Shown here: in pieces, positions 43,113 to 53,078 of the stretch
Position numbering within the stretch: position 1 is the first letter of the stretch
How the letters are laid out: each line of letters begins with the position of its first letter
From: Rhizobium sp. BK313
Lineage (GTDB): Bacteria; Pseudomonadota; Alphaproteobacteria; Rhizobiales; Rhizobiaceae
DNA: 64,000 nt
Assembly: GCF_014193655.1 (NCBI RefSeq)
Contig: NZ_JACHZQ010000002.1
Coordinates: 372,001 to 436,000, forward strand
Direction of reading: 5' to 3'
Program-made: the position numbers and the translations under genes
Notes under the pieces: generated by a model
What the model was told of the DNA's origin: nothing
What the model saw: the letters and a program-made list of their open reading frames with translations, nothing else
The model's database searches: none

Positions 43113-44897
43113 ATGACGGATTTAGTCGACGCCGGCGTTGCAGCCGGCACCGAAGGTAAGCTTATACGCGCGCTCGATTGGAAGGGCGCATTCTGGGTTG
43201 CTGCGGGCGTGCCACCGCTCGTTCTCTTTTCCATCGGCGGCATCGCCGGTACGACGGGCAAGCTTGCCTTCGTCGTCTGGATCATCTCGATGATCATGGG
43301 ATTTCTGCAATCCTTCACCTATGCGGAAATTGCCGGCATGTTCGGCAACAAGTCCGGCGGTGCCTCGGTCTATGGCGCGACGGCATGGCTGCGCTATTCG
43401 AAGTTCATTGCGCCGCTCTCCGTCTGGTGCAATTGGTTCGCCTGGTCGCCGGTGCTTTCGCTCGGTTGCGCCATTGCAGCCGGCTATATTCTCAATGCCT
43501 TTTTCCCGATTCCGGCGGCGGATTCGCAGGCCGTCTTGAGCTGGATTAGCGCGCACGCCACGTCTATTGCCGCCGATAGCCCGCGTGTCGCCGAATATAT
43601 TGCCGCCCATGCCGGGACGTTGCCCGATGATGCCGTGAAAGCGCTGCTGAGCGCCGATGGCGTTGCCGCCTTGACGCCCGCCATTCGCAATTGGTCCCTT
43701 TTCAGCTTCAATATTCCCTTTCTCGCCACAGCCAACATCAACGCCACCTTCTTCATCGGTGGCATCCTGATGCTGATCATCTTCGCGATTCAGCATCGCG
43801 GCATTTCCGAGACGGCAAGCGTGCAGAAGTGGCTCGCCATCATCGTGCTCGTGCCGCTGCTGATTATTGGCGTCTATCCGATCGTCAGCGGCCAAATCGT
43901 CTCCAGCAACGTCACCGGTCTGCTGCCGCCGACAGCGGCTTACGCCGCCACCGATGGAACCTGGAGCAACGGCGGCTGGACGCTCTTCCTCGGCGGCCTC
44001 TATATTGCCGCCTGGTCGACCTACGGTTTTGAGACCGCAGTCTGCTATACGCGGGAACTAAAGAATCCAAAGACGGATACCTTCAAGGCGATATTCTATT
44101 CGGGACTGGCCTGCTGCATCTTCTTCTTCCTCGTGCCCTTCGCTTTTCAGGGCGTTCTTGGTCATGCCGGCATGCTGGCGCCAGGCATCGTCGACGGCAC
44201 CGGCGTCGCCGAGGCGCTCGGCGGCCTGATCGGCGCCGGTCGGATCGTCACGCAGCTGCTCGTTGTCCTGATGATCCTGGCACTGTTCCTCGCCATCATG
44301 ACCGCAATGGCCGGTTCCTCGCGCACGCTCTACCAGGGCTCAAAGGACGGCTGGCTGCCGAAATATCTCGATCATGTGAACGAGAACGGTGCGCCGACCA
44401 GGGCGATGTGGACAGACTTCGCCTTCAACCTTTCGCTTCTGGCGATTGCGTCTGACACCAGCGGCTATTTCTTCGTGCTCGCCGTTTCCAACGTCGGATA
44501 CATCATCTTCAACTTCCTCAATCTCAACTCGGGCTGGATCCATCGCATGGATTCCGGTCATATCGAGCGGCCTTGGAAGGCGCCCACCTGGCTGATCGGT
44601 CTCAACACCGTCCTCGCCTTCGTCAACGCGCTGTTCCTTGGCGCAGGCGCCAAGGTCTGGGGCTACGCGAATGCGCTCTGGATCGGCTTTGCCTTCGCCG
44701 CGCTGATCCTGCCGGTCTTCGCCTATCGGCACTATGTGCGCGATGGCGGCAAGTTCCCCGCCGGTGCGATGGACGATCTCGGCCTGGTCGGACAGGATTT
44801 GGGTGTGAAGAAGGCGGGTATTCTGCCATATCTGGCGCTTGCCGGCGGCCTCGCCATCGTGTTGATCGCCAATTGGATCTTCCAATTGCCGGCGTAG
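43113..44897 (+). CDS. APC-superfamily permease, probable amine uptake
   Basis: The 594-residue protein has about twelve hydrophobic segments and an APC-type N-terminal signature (ALDWKGAFWVAAGVPPLVLF, then GFLQSFTYAEIAGMFGNKSG). A long loop near residue 130-180 is unusual. It is divergent from tdm, which suggests uptake of a methylated amine or a related amino compound. It is not related to the ABC-type TMAO transporters. The ATG at 43113 is the first with a good site (GGGGAA). Confidence 0.75.
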   Translation: MTDLVDAGVAAGTEGKLIRALDWKGAFWVAAGVPPLVLFSIGGIAGTTGKLAFVVWIISMIMGFLQSFTYAEIAGMFGNKSGGASVYGATAWLRYSKFIAPLSVWCNWFAWSPVLSLGCAIAAGYILNAFFPIPAADSQAVLSWISAHATSIAADSPRVAEYIAAHAGTLPDDAVKALLSADGVAALTPAIRNWSLFSFNIPFLATANINATFFIGGILMLIIFAIQHRGISETASVQKWLAIIVLVPLLIIGVYPIVSGQIVSSNVTGLLPPTAAYAATDGTWSNGGWTLFLGGLYIAAWSTYGFETAVCYTRELKNPKTDTFKAIFYSGLACCIFFFLVPFAFQGVLGHAGMLAPGIVDGTGVAEALGGLIGAGRIVTQLLVVLMILALFLAIMTAMAGSSRTLYQGSKDGWLPKYLDHVNENGAPTRAMWTDFAFNLSLLAIASDTSGYFFVLAVSNVGYIIFNFLNLNSGWIHRMDSGHIERPWKAPTWLIGLNTVLAFVNALFLGAGAKVWGYANALWIGFAFAALILPVFAYRHYVRDGGKFPAGAMDDLGLVGQDLGVKKAGILPYLALAGGLAIVLIANWIFQLPA

Positions 44898-44957
44898 GCA
44901 AGGCGGAGACAAAAGCGATATTTCCCGTCGCTTAATTTATCCTCTGCGGTTGCGCAT

Positions 44958-45170
44958 CTATTTGATGATCGGACCGCGGGGGATGGGGATCCAACGCGAA
45001 TGATTGCCGGGGATGACCGCCTCGGCACCAGTCTGGGCAATGATCTGGCCAGGCGCACGGAGGGCGTTGCCGGTGCGAACTGGATCTCCGCCACGATGGA
45101 TGTCACGCGTCGTGGGAGATCCGCCTCCATGTGCGTCAGCATGACAATTCTTGAGCACTATCGAAGTAAC
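44958..45170 (-). pseudogene. IS5-type transposase remnant (uncertain)
   Basis: One minus-strand frame contains pieces reminiscent of IS5-group transposases: HADAHGGGSPTTRDIHRGG and AEAVIPGNHSRWIPIP, where intact proteins read like ADAHGxP and AEAVIPxxRSRxxPI. The catalytic aspartates and most of the protein are absent, and I see no terminal repeats. The rest of the 450-base gap (44898-45347) holds nothing else I recognise; the nuo promoter should lie near its right end. Confidence 0.35.
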
Positions 45171-45347
45171 GCGCTTCCCGAGAGGCTTTCGCCGCATCCG
45201 GGCCGACCCAGTTTTGCGCTGTCAATGACAATAATCTTGTGAAAAATCCAATACTAGGGCACAATCTCTGAATGCACCTGAAGTGCGGAGCTATCTCAAA
45301 TCCGGCCTCTCGCGCCGAGTGACAGCTCGCGTGGGAGGGTCGCGTCG

Positions 45348-45848
45348 ATGGATCAGGGGTTCTTTCTTCTGTTCGCTACGGTGTCCGTGATCGCGGCCCT
45401 GATGGTGGTCTTGGCGCGGAATCCGGTTCACAGCGCATTGGCGCTGATGGCTTGTTTCCTGCAGATTTCAGCAATCTTCGTCTTGCTTGGAGCGCCGTTG
45501 CTCGCGGTCATCCAGATCTTCGTCTATGTCGGCGCGATCATGGTCCTGTTCCTATTCGTGATCATGATGATCGATGTGCGCGAAGCGGTGTTGCAGCGGT
45601 TCTTGCCGGGCGGCAATCTGCCAGCTCTGGCGCTGCTCGTCCTGCTTGGGGTGGAGATGCTTGTGCTGGTGCTCCGAAGCGGCCGCTTTTCGGTCACGGG
45701 GACCGTCGCTACGCCTGGCGGCGATGAGATCAGGCAACTCAGCACGACATTTTTCGCCGACTATCTCCTGCCGTTCGAAACCGCCTCCGTGATCCTGCTG
45801 GCGGCCCTGATCGGCGCCATTGTTCTGGCTCGAAAGGAGTCGGAGTGA
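45348..45848 (+). CDS. nuoJ: NADH-quinone oxidoreductase subunit J
   Basis: The 166-residue membrane protein has five hydrophobic segments and the conserved [19 protein letters not shown] helix of NuoJ, part of the proton path near the quinone site. It opens the plus-strand nuo operon. GGAGGG lies just before the ATG region. Confidence 0.92.
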   Translation: MDQGFFLLFATVSVIAALMVVLARNPVHSALALMACFLQISAIFVLLGAPLLAVIQIFVYVGAIMVLFLFVIMMIDVREAVLQRFLPGGNLPALALLVLLGVEMLVLVLRSGRFSVTGTVATPGGDEIRQLSTTFFADYLLPFETASVILLAALIGAIVLARKESE

Positions 45849-46150
45849 TGGTTCCGCTCTGGTGGTCTATTATGCTTGGAGTAGTCCTGTTCGTGATCGG
45901 AGCGGCGGGCGTGCTGCTCAGGCGCAACATTCTGGTCGTGCTGATGTCGCTGGAGCTGCTGCTCAACTCGGTCAACATCAACTTCATAGCTTTCGGGCAT
46001 TACTACAACAATTTCCGCGGGCAGATCTTTGCGATCTTCGTCATCGCAATCACCGCGGCGGAGGTTGCCGTCGCCCTCGGCATCTTGGTTGCCCTTGTGA
46101 GGAACAAATCAACCCTCAAGGTCGACGACGTGACCATGATGAAAGGATAG
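45848..46150 (+). CDS. nuoK: NADH-quinone oxidoreductase subunit K
   Basis: This 100-residue protein has three membrane helices with the two glutamates of NuoK ([32 protein letters not shown]). Its ATG shares one base with the nuoJ stop, with AAAGGAG upstream. Confidence 0.93.
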   Translation: MVPLWWSIMLGVVLFVIGAAGVLLRRNILVVLMSLELLLNSVNINFIAFGHYYNNFRGQIFAIFVIAITAAEVAVALGILVALVRNKSTLKVDDVTMMKG

Positions 46151-46154
46151 CGGC

Positions 46155-47618
46155 TTGGACCCGGTGATATCGATCCGGCCACTGCTTGCCGTCGCCGTCC
46201 CGGGCCTGGCGGCCCTAGCAATTCTGCTTCTGAACAAGCGTGAAAAACTCCGCGATTTAGTCTCGCCATTGGCCGCAATCGCCCTGTTTGCGATTGTCGC
46301 CTCGATGGCGCCCACGGTGCTTTCGGGCGGGACCGTCGATTTGCGCCTGTTCGAGATCCTGCCGGGGGTTGACTTCGCTTTCCGGGCCGATGCGCTCGGC
46401 ATGGTATTCGCCACTGTCTCGTCGCTTCTGTGGATCGTGGCTGCGATCTATTCCATCGGTTACATGCGGCACCTGAACGAGCATGCGCAGACCCGGTTCT
46501 TTGCCTGCTTCGCCACCAGCCTTGCGGCAGCCGTCGGAGGCGCCTTCGCCGCCAATCTGTTCACGTTGGTGATATTCTATGAGGTGCTCAGCCTCGTTAC
46601 CTATCCACTCGTCTACCACCACGAGGACGAAGAAGGGTGGAGGGGCGCCCACAAGTACCTTGTCTATTTGATGGGAGCCTCGAAAAGCCTGCTGCTTGCC
46701 GCGCTGGCGCTGACCTACACCATTGCGGGATCGCTCGATTTTAGGGAGGGGGGGCTTTTGGCGGGCGCCAATGCCTCAGCGGCGCTGCTGACGGTCGTCT
46801 ATTTCTGCTACCTCTTCGGCTTCGCCAAGGCGGCGGTAATGCCGATGCACGCCTGGCTGCCTGCCGCGATGGTGGCGCCGACGCCGGTCAGCGCGCTCTT
46901 GCATGCAGTGGCCGTCGTCAAGATGGGCGTGTTTTGCTTGCTGCGGGTGGTGTTCCATGTCTTCGGCGTCAAGTTGGTCGGGGAGCTGGGCCTCGGCATC
47001 GCCACGGCCTATCTGCTTTCCTTCACGATCCTGATGGCATCGGTCTATGCCCTGACGCGGGACGACCTGAAGGCGAGGCTCGCCTATTCGACGGTCAGCC
47101 AGCTCTCCTACATCGTGCTGGGCGCGGTTCTGCTGTCGCCAGTCGCGATGGTCGGTGGCATTATCCACATCGCTGCCCACGCATTCTCCAAGATCACACT
47201 CTTTTTTTGTGCCGGGTCGATTTATTGCGCGTCTGGCAAGCGAAACATCAGCGACATGGCCGGCATCGGCCGCAGGCTGCCCTGGACGATGGGCGCATTT
47301 TTCATCGCTTCGCTGAGCATGATCGGCGTGCCGCCGACCGCGGGCTTCATCAGCAAATGGTATCTGACGTTGGGCGCCGTCGAGGCGGGGCAGATCGCGT
47401 TCCTTGTCGTGCTCTTGGTGAGCTCGATCCTGAACGCGGCCTACTTCCTGCCGGTCAGCTATGCCGCCTTTTTCGGGACGGAGGCGCAGGAAAGCCCGAC
47501 GACGGTTCGTGAAATTCCGATGGTCACCATCCCGCTCGTTGCGACCGCGATCCTGTCGGTGCTGATGGGCATCTTTCCCGGCTATTTCCTCACCCTGGCG
47601 GATGGAGTGGTCAGATGA
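46155..47618 (+). CDS. extra antiporter-like (MrpD/NuoL-M-N type) subunit
   Basis: The 487-residue membrane protein has a full antiporter-type fold. It keeps the key TM5 glutamate (VIFYEVLSLVTYPLVYH), the broken-helix lysine region (FAKAAVMPMHAWLPAAM) and a later lysine (LHAVAVVKMGVF). It lacks the NuoL lateral-helix C-terminus and looks more like MrpD. It starts with TTG, with AAGGA eight bases upstream. With nuoL, nuoM and nuoN it gives this complex four such subunits. Confidence 0.85.
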   Translation: MDPVISIRPLLAVAVPGLAALAILLLNKREKLRDLVSPLAAIALFAIVASMAPTVLSGGTVDLRLFEILPGVDFAFRADALGMVFATVSSLLWIVAAIYSIGYMRHLNEHAQTRFFACFATSLAAAVGGAFAANLFTLVIFYEVLSLVTYPLVYHHEDEEGWRGAHKYLVYLMGASKSLLLAALALTYTIAGSLDFREGGLLAGANASAALLTVVYFCYLFGFAKAAVMPMHAWLPAAMVAPTPVSALLHAVAVVKMGVFCLLRVVFHVFGVKLVGELGLGIATAYLLSFTILMASVYALTRDDLKARLAYSTVSQLSYIVLGAVLLSPVAMVGGIIHIAAHAFSKITLFFCAGSIYCASGKRNISDMAGIGRRLPWTMGAFFIASLSMIGVPPTAGFISKWYLTLGAVEAGQIAFLVVLLVSSILNAAYFLPVSYAAFFGTEAQESPTTVREIPMVTIPLVATAILSVLMGIFPGYFLTLADGVVR

Positions 47619-47869
47619 TCAAGCGTCTCATCGATTTCTTTGGTGACGAAGGCTATGCGAGGCGGCGGCGCCAACTGTTCTATCTGGTGCTCATTCTCAT
47701 CGTCGCGGCTGACTTTCTGGTCCCGCGCGAACACGCCGAATACCTGTGGGATCGCCTGCCTGGCTGGTCCGCCGTCTATGGCTTCGCCTCGTGCATATTG
47801 CTCATCTTCGTTTCCAAATTCCTCGGTCATCGGGTCGGGCTGATGCGGCGCGAGGATTATTATGACTGA
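47615..47869 (+). CDS. 84-residue membrane protein within the nuo operon
   Basis: This small protein has two hydrophobic segments (FYLVLILIVAADFLV and AVYGFASCILLIFVSKFLG), a basic N-terminus and an acidic tail. It overlaps both neighbours by a few bases, so it is translated with them. I do not recognise a standard complex I subunit; it may link the extra antiporter-like subunit to the rest of the arm. Confidence 0.75.
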   Translation: MIKRLIDFFGDEGYARRRRQLFYLVLILIVAADFLVPREHAEYLWDRLPGWSAVYGFASCILLIFVSKFLGHRVGLMRREDYYD

Positions 47870-49637
47870 CTTCATCCATCCGGCCCTGCTCTTCATTATC
47901 GGCGCTGTGCCGATCCCGTTCCTCAGCGGGTCTATCCGCAAGGCCTATCTGCTGCTGATCCCGGCGCTGGCGATCCTTGTCGTACTCACGATCCAGCCGG
48001 GCAGCTATGGCGAGGCGCGGTTCATCGGCCAGGAAATCCTGATCGCGAAAGTCGACAAGCTGAGCATCGTCTTCGCTACCGTTTTCACCATCATGGCGCT
48101 GATCGGCATGGTTTATGCGCTGCATCTGACGGACGCAGGCCAGCACGTGGCGGCCTTCGTCTACGTCGGCGGCGCACTTGGCGTGGTATTCGCCGGTGAT
48201 TACCTGACCCTCTACATGTTCTGGGAAGCCATGGCATTCGCTTCTGCCTACCTGGTTTTCGCGCAGCGCGGCGGACCCGCGATCCGAGCAGGGTTCCGGT
48301 ATCTCATGGTCCATGTCACCGGCGGCGTCGTTCTGCTCGGCGGCATCATTCTAAACGGGCTTGCGACCGGCTCGCTGCTTTTTGGTCCGATGGAGCGGGG
48401 GCCGATCGACGGCGGGATGGGCGTCGGCGCCTATCTGATCCTCGCCGGATTCATCCTTAATGCGGCGGTGCCGCCGCTCAACGCCTGGCTCACCGATGCC
48501 TATCCGGAGGCGACCGTCACCGGGGCGGTGTTTCTGAGTGCTTTTACCACCAAGACCGCCGTCTACGTCCTGGCGCGGGCGTTTCCGGGCACCGAGCTTC
48601 TGGTTTGGCTCGGCACGGTGATGGCGCTTTATGGTGTGGTTTACGCTGTGCTGGAGAACGACTGCCGGCGGCTCCTGGCCTATCACATTGTCAGCCAGGT
48701 GGGCTACATGGTGGCGGGGATCGGCATCGGGACCGAGATGGCGGTGAACGGAGCCGCCAGCCATGCCTTCGCGCATATCCTCTACAAGGCGCTGCTGTTC
48801 ATGGGGGCCGGGGCGGTGATCTACGTCACCGGGCGGCGCAAGCTCACCGAGCTCGGCGGGCTCTACAAGACCATGCCGGTGACGGTGGCACTCTACATGG
48901 TCGGCGCATTCGCGATCTCGGCATTTCCGTTCTTCTCGGGCTTTGTCACCAAATCGATGGTGATATCAGCCGCTGGAGAGGATCATCGGGCGCTGGTGGT
49001 GCTGGCGCTGACGATGGCCTCGTCGGGGACGTTCCTGCACACCGGGTTGAAGCTCCCGTACTACATGTTTTTCGGCACGGATCGGAAACTTGAGGCGCGC
49101 GAGCCGCCGCGCAACATGCTGGTTGCGATGGCCATGGCGGCGGTGCTCTGCATTGCGATCGGCGTGTTCCCCCAGCCGCTTTATGCGCTTCTGCCCTATC
49201 CGGTCGACTTCGAACCCTACACGGGCCTGCATGTCACGGAGAGTCTCGGCCTGCTGATGTTCACCGCGCTGGGATTCGTACTGTTCCTCAAGGCGCTCGA
49301 CCCCGAGAACACGATCAGCATCGACACCGACTGGTTCTATCGCAAAGGCGCGCGGCTTTTCCTATGGCTCGCCGAAAAACCATTGGCGCGCTACGAAAAG
49401 GCGGTGAGCGACCTATCCGAGACCGTGGCGCTGCCCTTCCTGCATGGCGCGGCGCGAGCGGGACTGCGGATCGATCTCGCCGGCGTGGACGCAGTCGTGA
49501 ACGGCGTTGCCCGCACGATCCTGCGTGGCGGCGGGCGACTGCGACAGCTGCAGACCGGCGTCGTCACCCATTACGCACTGGCGATGATCGTCGGTGTGGC
49601 CGCAGCCATCGTCGTCTTCGCCGTGGCCTGGCGGTAG
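47862..49637 (+). CDS. nuoL: NuoL-like antiporter-type subunit
   Basis: The 591-residue protein has the antiporter fold with FWEAMAFASAYLVF and TTKTAVYVLARAFPG. It also has the NuoL-type tail: IDTDWFYRKGARLF, a long amphipathic stretch, then a last helix starting LRQLQTGVVTHYAL. That tail matches the lateral helix and terminal membrane helix of NuoL. I therefore treat it as the true L subunit despite its MrpD-like body. Confidence 0.8.
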   Translation: MTDFIHPALLFIIGAVPIPFLSGSIRKAYLLLIPALAILVVLTIQPGSYGEARFIGQEILIAKVDKLSIVFATVFTIMALIGMVYALHLTDAGQHVAAFVYVGGALGVVFAGDYLTLYMFWEAMAFASAYLVFAQRGGPAIRAGFRYLMVHVTGGVVLLGGIILNGLATGSLLFGPMERGPIDGGMGVGAYLILAGFILNAAVPPLNAWLTDAYPEATVTGAVFLSAFTTKTAVYVLARAFPGTELLVWLGTVMALYGVVYAVLENDCRRLLAYHIVSQVGYMVAGIGIGTEMAVNGAASHAFAHILYKALLFMGAGAVIYVTGRRKLTELGGLYKTMPVTVALYMVGAFAISAFPFFSGFVTKSMVISAAGEDHRALVVLALTMASSGTFLHTGLKLPYYMFFGTDRKLEAREPPRNMLVAMAMAAVLCIAIGVFPQPLYALLPYPVDFEPYTGLHVTESLGLLMFTALGFVLFLKALDPENTISIDTDWFYRKGARLFLWLAEKPLARYEKAVSDLSETVALPFLHGAARAGLRIDLAGVDAVVNGVARTILRGGGRLRQLQTGVVTHYALAMIVGVAAAIVVFAVAWR

Positions 49638-49646
49638 GGGGGTGGC

Positions 49647-51122
49647 ATGGGGTTCCCGCTCCTCAGCTTCATCGTATTCACGCCTGCCGCGGGGGCAGCG
49701 GTTCTGATGTTTCTGCGTGGCGACGATGCGGTGCGGTGGACGGCGCTCTGCGTCACCGTCCTCGACCTCGCTTTCTGCATCGCCATGCTGGCCGGCTTTG
49801 ATACCACCAGCCACGCGATGCAGTTCGCCGAGACGCGCCCGTGGGTGCCCGCACTCGGAATCACCTATGCGCTTGGCGTCGACGGGATCAGCGTGCTCTT
49901 CGTGTTTCTGACCGCTCTGTTGGGCTGGATCTGCGTGCTCGCCTCGTGGGTCGCGATCGACCGCAAGGTAAAGGAGTTCATGGTCAGTCTGCTGGTTATG
50001 CAGACGCTGATGTTGGGGGTGTTCTGCGCGCTCGACCTGTTCCTGTTCTACGTCTTCTGGGAGGCGATGCTGATCCCGATGTACCTGATCATAGGCGTCT
50101 GGGGCGGCGACGGCCGGGTCTATGCAGCATTCAAATTCTTCCTCTACACACTTGCGGGCAGCCTGCTGTTTCTGATCGGTGTCATCGTGCTCTATTTCCA
50201 CGGCGGCAAGACCTTCGACATCCTCGCGCTTACCGCACAGGATTTGCCGTTCCGGGTCCAGTCCTGGCTGTTCTTCGCCTTCCTGATCGCCTTCGCGGTC
50301 AAGGTGCCGATGGTCCCCGTCCACACGTGGCTGCCGGACGCCCATGTGCAGGCGCCGACGGCGGGCAGCATTATCTTAGCCGGTGTGCTCCTGAAGATGG
50401 GTGCCTACGGATTCCTGCGGTTTTCCCTGCCGATGCTGCCGGAGGCGTCGGTATACTATTCGCCGTTGATGCTGGCGCTTTCGGCGCTTGCGATCGTCTA
50501 TGGCGGGTTGCTTGCGCTGGCGCAGGACGACCTGAAGAAGCTGGTGGCTTATTCCAGCATCAGCCACATGGGCTTCGTGACATTGGGAATTTTTGCGCTG
50601 AACCTCCGCGGGCTCGAGGGCGGCATCCTGCAAATGTTCAATCATGGCATGACGACGGGCGCGTTGTTTCTTTTCGTCGGCCTGATCTACGAGCGGACCC
50701 ACACTCGCAGCATTGCGGATTATGGTGGGTTGATGAAGGTGGCGCCGGTCTATACCGCGTTTCTTGCGCTGTTCACCCTGTCGTCGATGGCGCTGCCGGG
50801 AACGAATTCATTCGTGGGCGAGTTGCTGGTGCTGTCAGGCGGGTTTGCGGCCAACCTGGCCGCCGGCGCGGCTGCCGTTTTGGGTGCATTGTTGGGTGCC
50901 GCCTATCTGCTCGGCATGTATGGGAAAGTCGCACTGGGTCCGCCCAGCGCCGGCGTCCGGTTCAAGGTACGCGACGTGAATGCCCGCGAGATGGTTGCGA
51001 TCTTGCCGCTGGCCGTCTTCGTGCTTTGGGTCGGGCTCTATCCGAAACCCTTTCTCAATATCATCGATGTCTCGGTGCAGCATCTGCTGGCGCAGGTGCA
51101 CGGTAAAGGGGGCGGCCAATGA
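49647..51122 (+). CDS. nuoM: NADH-quinone oxidoreductase subunit M
   Basis: The 491-residue protein matches NuoM: FYVFWEAMLIPMYLIIGVWG, then VPMVPVHTWLPDAHVQAPT and GVLLKMGAYGFLRF with the essential Glu and Lys positions. It starts ten bases after nuoL and overlaps nuoN by four bases. Confidence 0.95.
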   Translation: MGFPLLSFIVFTPAAGAAVLMFLRGDDAVRWTALCVTVLDLAFCIAMLAGFDTTSHAMQFAETRPWVPALGITYALGVDGISVLFVFLTALLGWICVLASWVAIDRKVKEFMVSLLVMQTLMLGVFCALDLFLFYVFWEAMLIPMYLIIGVWGGDGRVYAAFKFFLYTLAGSLLFLIGVIVLYFHGGKTFDILALTAQDLPFRVQSWLFFAFLIAFAVKVPMVPVHTWLPDAHVQAPTAGSIILAGVLLKMGAYGFLRFSLPMLPEASVYYSPLMLALSALAIVYGGLLALAQDDLKKLVAYSSISHMGFVTLGIFALNLRGLEGGILQMFNHGMTTGALFLFVGLIYERTHTRSIADYGGLMKVAPVYTAFLALFTLSSMALPGTNSFVGELLVLSGGFAANLAAGAAAVLGALLGAAYLLGMYGKVALGPPSAGVRFKVRDVNAREMVAILPLAVFVLWVGLYPKPFLNIIDVSVQHLLAQVHGKGGGQ

Positions 51123-52558
51123 CTGACGCCGCGCTTCTCCAGTCGATCCTAGCGAGCATGCCCGAGATCGTGGTCGTCACTGGGGCCTGCATCCTGCTGA
51201 TCCTGGGGCAGCTTGTGAGGAAGGAACAGGAATATTTCCTTGTCTGGGCTTCCGTTGCGGTCGTGGCAATCGCTGCTTTGGTTACGCTTCTGCTGGCAAA
51301 CGAGGTCCGGCCCGCCTACGCTGGTATGTTCATCGCCGACCGCTTCGCAGTCTTCTTCAAGCTCGTGTTTTACCTAGTCACCGTTCTGACATTCCTCCTT
51401 TCACGAAAATATGCCGATATCGAAGGGATCGGGAGCAGCGAATACTATGTCCTGTTGCTCTTTACGCTTTCGGGAATGATGATCCTGGCCTCGGCGACCG
51501 ATCTTCTGTCGATCTATGTGGGCCTCGAACTGATGGTGCTTTGCACCTATGTGCTGACCGGCTTTCTGCGGCAGCAGCGCCGGTCGAACGAAGCGGCGCT
51601 GAAATACGTGATCCTCGGCTCGGTCTCGACCGGGATTTTCCTTTACGGCGTTTCGCTGGTTTATGGGCTCACCGGTACGACGCAGCTGGACGGGATGGCT
51701 GCGGCGGTGACCGGTAATCCACTCGATCCCGGATTGCTGCTCGCGGTGGTTTTCATCGTCGCGGGGCTGGTCTTCAAAGTCGGCGCGGTTCCGTTCCACA
51801 TGTGGTTGCCGGACGTCTATGAAGGCGCGCCGACGACGATCACCGCTTTCATGTCGGTCGGCCCGAAGGCGGCGGGATTCGCGGTGATCCTGCGGGTGTT
51901 CCTCAACCCTCTTGTCGCAGCCTCAGACGTTTGGATCATCGTTGCAGTCATTGCGGTGGCGACGATGGCACTCGGCAGTTTCGTGGCGCTGGTGCAGGAT
52001 AACTTCAAACGCCTCCTCGCTTATTCCAGCATCGCCCATGCCGGGTTCGCCATTTTCGGCGTCGTGGCCGGTGGTCCGGACGGCATCGCCAGCGTGATGC
52101 TTTACCTGCTGATCTACTCGTTCATGAATCTCGGAATTTTCGCTACCGTCATCATGATGCGGAATGGCGATTTTTCGGGCGAGGTCATCGAAGATTATGC
52201 GGGTTTGGCCAAGTCGCATCCCGGGCTTGCGCTTCTAATGCTGCTCTATCTCTTCTCGCTCGCCGGCATTCCGCCGACGGCCGGGTTCTTCGCCAAGTTC
52301 TACGTGCTGGTCGCGCTCGTCGATCGAGGTTTCGTCGTGCTGGCGGTGGTCGCAGTGCTGCTGAGCGCCGTTGCCGCCTATTTTTACATCCGCATCGTCA
52401 TGGTGATCTACATGCGCGAGCCAGAGAGGGCCTTCACCCCGGCGCTGACGCCCCTGGTGCGCGCCACGCTGGCCTTCACTGCCGCCGGCACCATCGGTAT
52501 CGGCCTATTTCCGTCGTGGTTTCTGAGACTTGCCCAACATTCGGTATTCGGCGGCTGA
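51119..52558 (+). CDS. nuoN: NADH-quinone oxidoreductase subunit N
   Basis: The 479-residue protein matches NuoN: YVGLELMVLCTYVLTGF, then FKVGAVPFHMWLPDVYEGAP and SVGPKAAGFAVILR. Key Glu and Lys residues are kept. It overlaps nuoM by ATGA. A 154-base gap before nuoA may hold a second promoter. Confidence 0.95.
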   Translation: MTDAALLQSILASMPEIVVVTGACILLILGQLVRKEQEYFLVWASVAVVAIAALVTLLLANEVRPAYAGMFIADRFAVFFKLVFYLVTVLTFLLSRKYADIEGIGSSEYYVLLLFTLSGMMILASATDLLSIYVGLELMVLCTYVLTGFLRQQRRSNEAALKYVILGSVSTGIFLYGVSLVYGLTGTTQLDGMAAAVTGNPLDPGLLLAVVFIVAGLVFKVGAVPFHMWLPDVYEGAPTTITAFMSVGPKAAGFAVILRVFLNPLVAASDVWIIVAVIAVATMALGSFVALVQDNFKRLLAYSSIAHAGFAIFGVVAGGPDGIASVMLYLLIYSFMNLGIFATVIMMRNGDFSGEVIEDYAGLAKSHPGLALLMLLYLFSLAGIPPTAGFFAKFYVLVALVDRGFVVLAVVAVLLSAVAAYFYIRIVMVIYMREPERAFTPALTPLVRATLAFTAAGTIGIGLFPSWFLRLAQHSVFGG

Positions 52559-52712
52559 TCGATTGGATTTGCATTGGTTCGCCCGACGGAATAAACTGGC
52601 ACTTCAGGAAAGGATTGCCCAAGCCACTTCCCAGGCGACCGCACGACGGGTCTCAAACGAGGCCGATTTCCGCCCGAGGAAAGCCCCAGTTGGGTGACCG
52701 GTGCAGTGCGAT

Positions 52713-53078
52713 ATGACTGCAATGGAATTCTTGCCGGTACTTTTCATGGTCGCTGGAGTTGTTCTGGTGGCCGGGGGGACGTTGTTCGTCTCCTCGCTAC
52801 TGCGCCCGTCCAATCCTTATCCGGCGAAGAACATGCCCTATGAATGCGGCATGGACGCGGCTGGCGAGGCCGCCGGGGGCCGCTTGAGGGTGCAGTTTTT
52901 TATCCTTGCGATCCTGCTGGTCGTGTTCGATGTCGAGGCGATGTTTCTCTTTCCCTGGGCCGTCGTCCTGAAAGAGATCGGGCTGGTCGGTTATGTCGAG
53001 ATGTTCGTCTTTATGTTGCTGCTTCTCGTGGGCTTCGCCTACGCTTGGCTGAAGGGAGCGCTGGAATGGGAGGCGTAA
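52713..53078 (+). CDS. nuoA: NADH-quinone oxidoreductase subunit A
   Basis: This 121-residue protein has three membrane helices and the NuoA loop [12 protein letters not shown] followed by [21 protein letters not shown]. The start is uncertain: ATG 52713, ATG 52722 or GTG 52701, none with a strong ribosome site. Confidence 0.93.
   Translation: MTAMEFLPVLFMVAGVVLVAGGTLFVSSLLRPSNPYPAKNMPYECGMDAAGEAAGGRLRVQFFILAILLVVFDVEAMFLFPWAVVLKEIGLVGYVEMFVFMLLLLVGFAYAWLKGALEWEA

Noticed and set aside
45000..45242. 80-codon plus-strand frame in the gap before nuoJ
   Set aside because: No ribosome site or family resemblance; the opposite strand has better, though weak, transposase resemblance.
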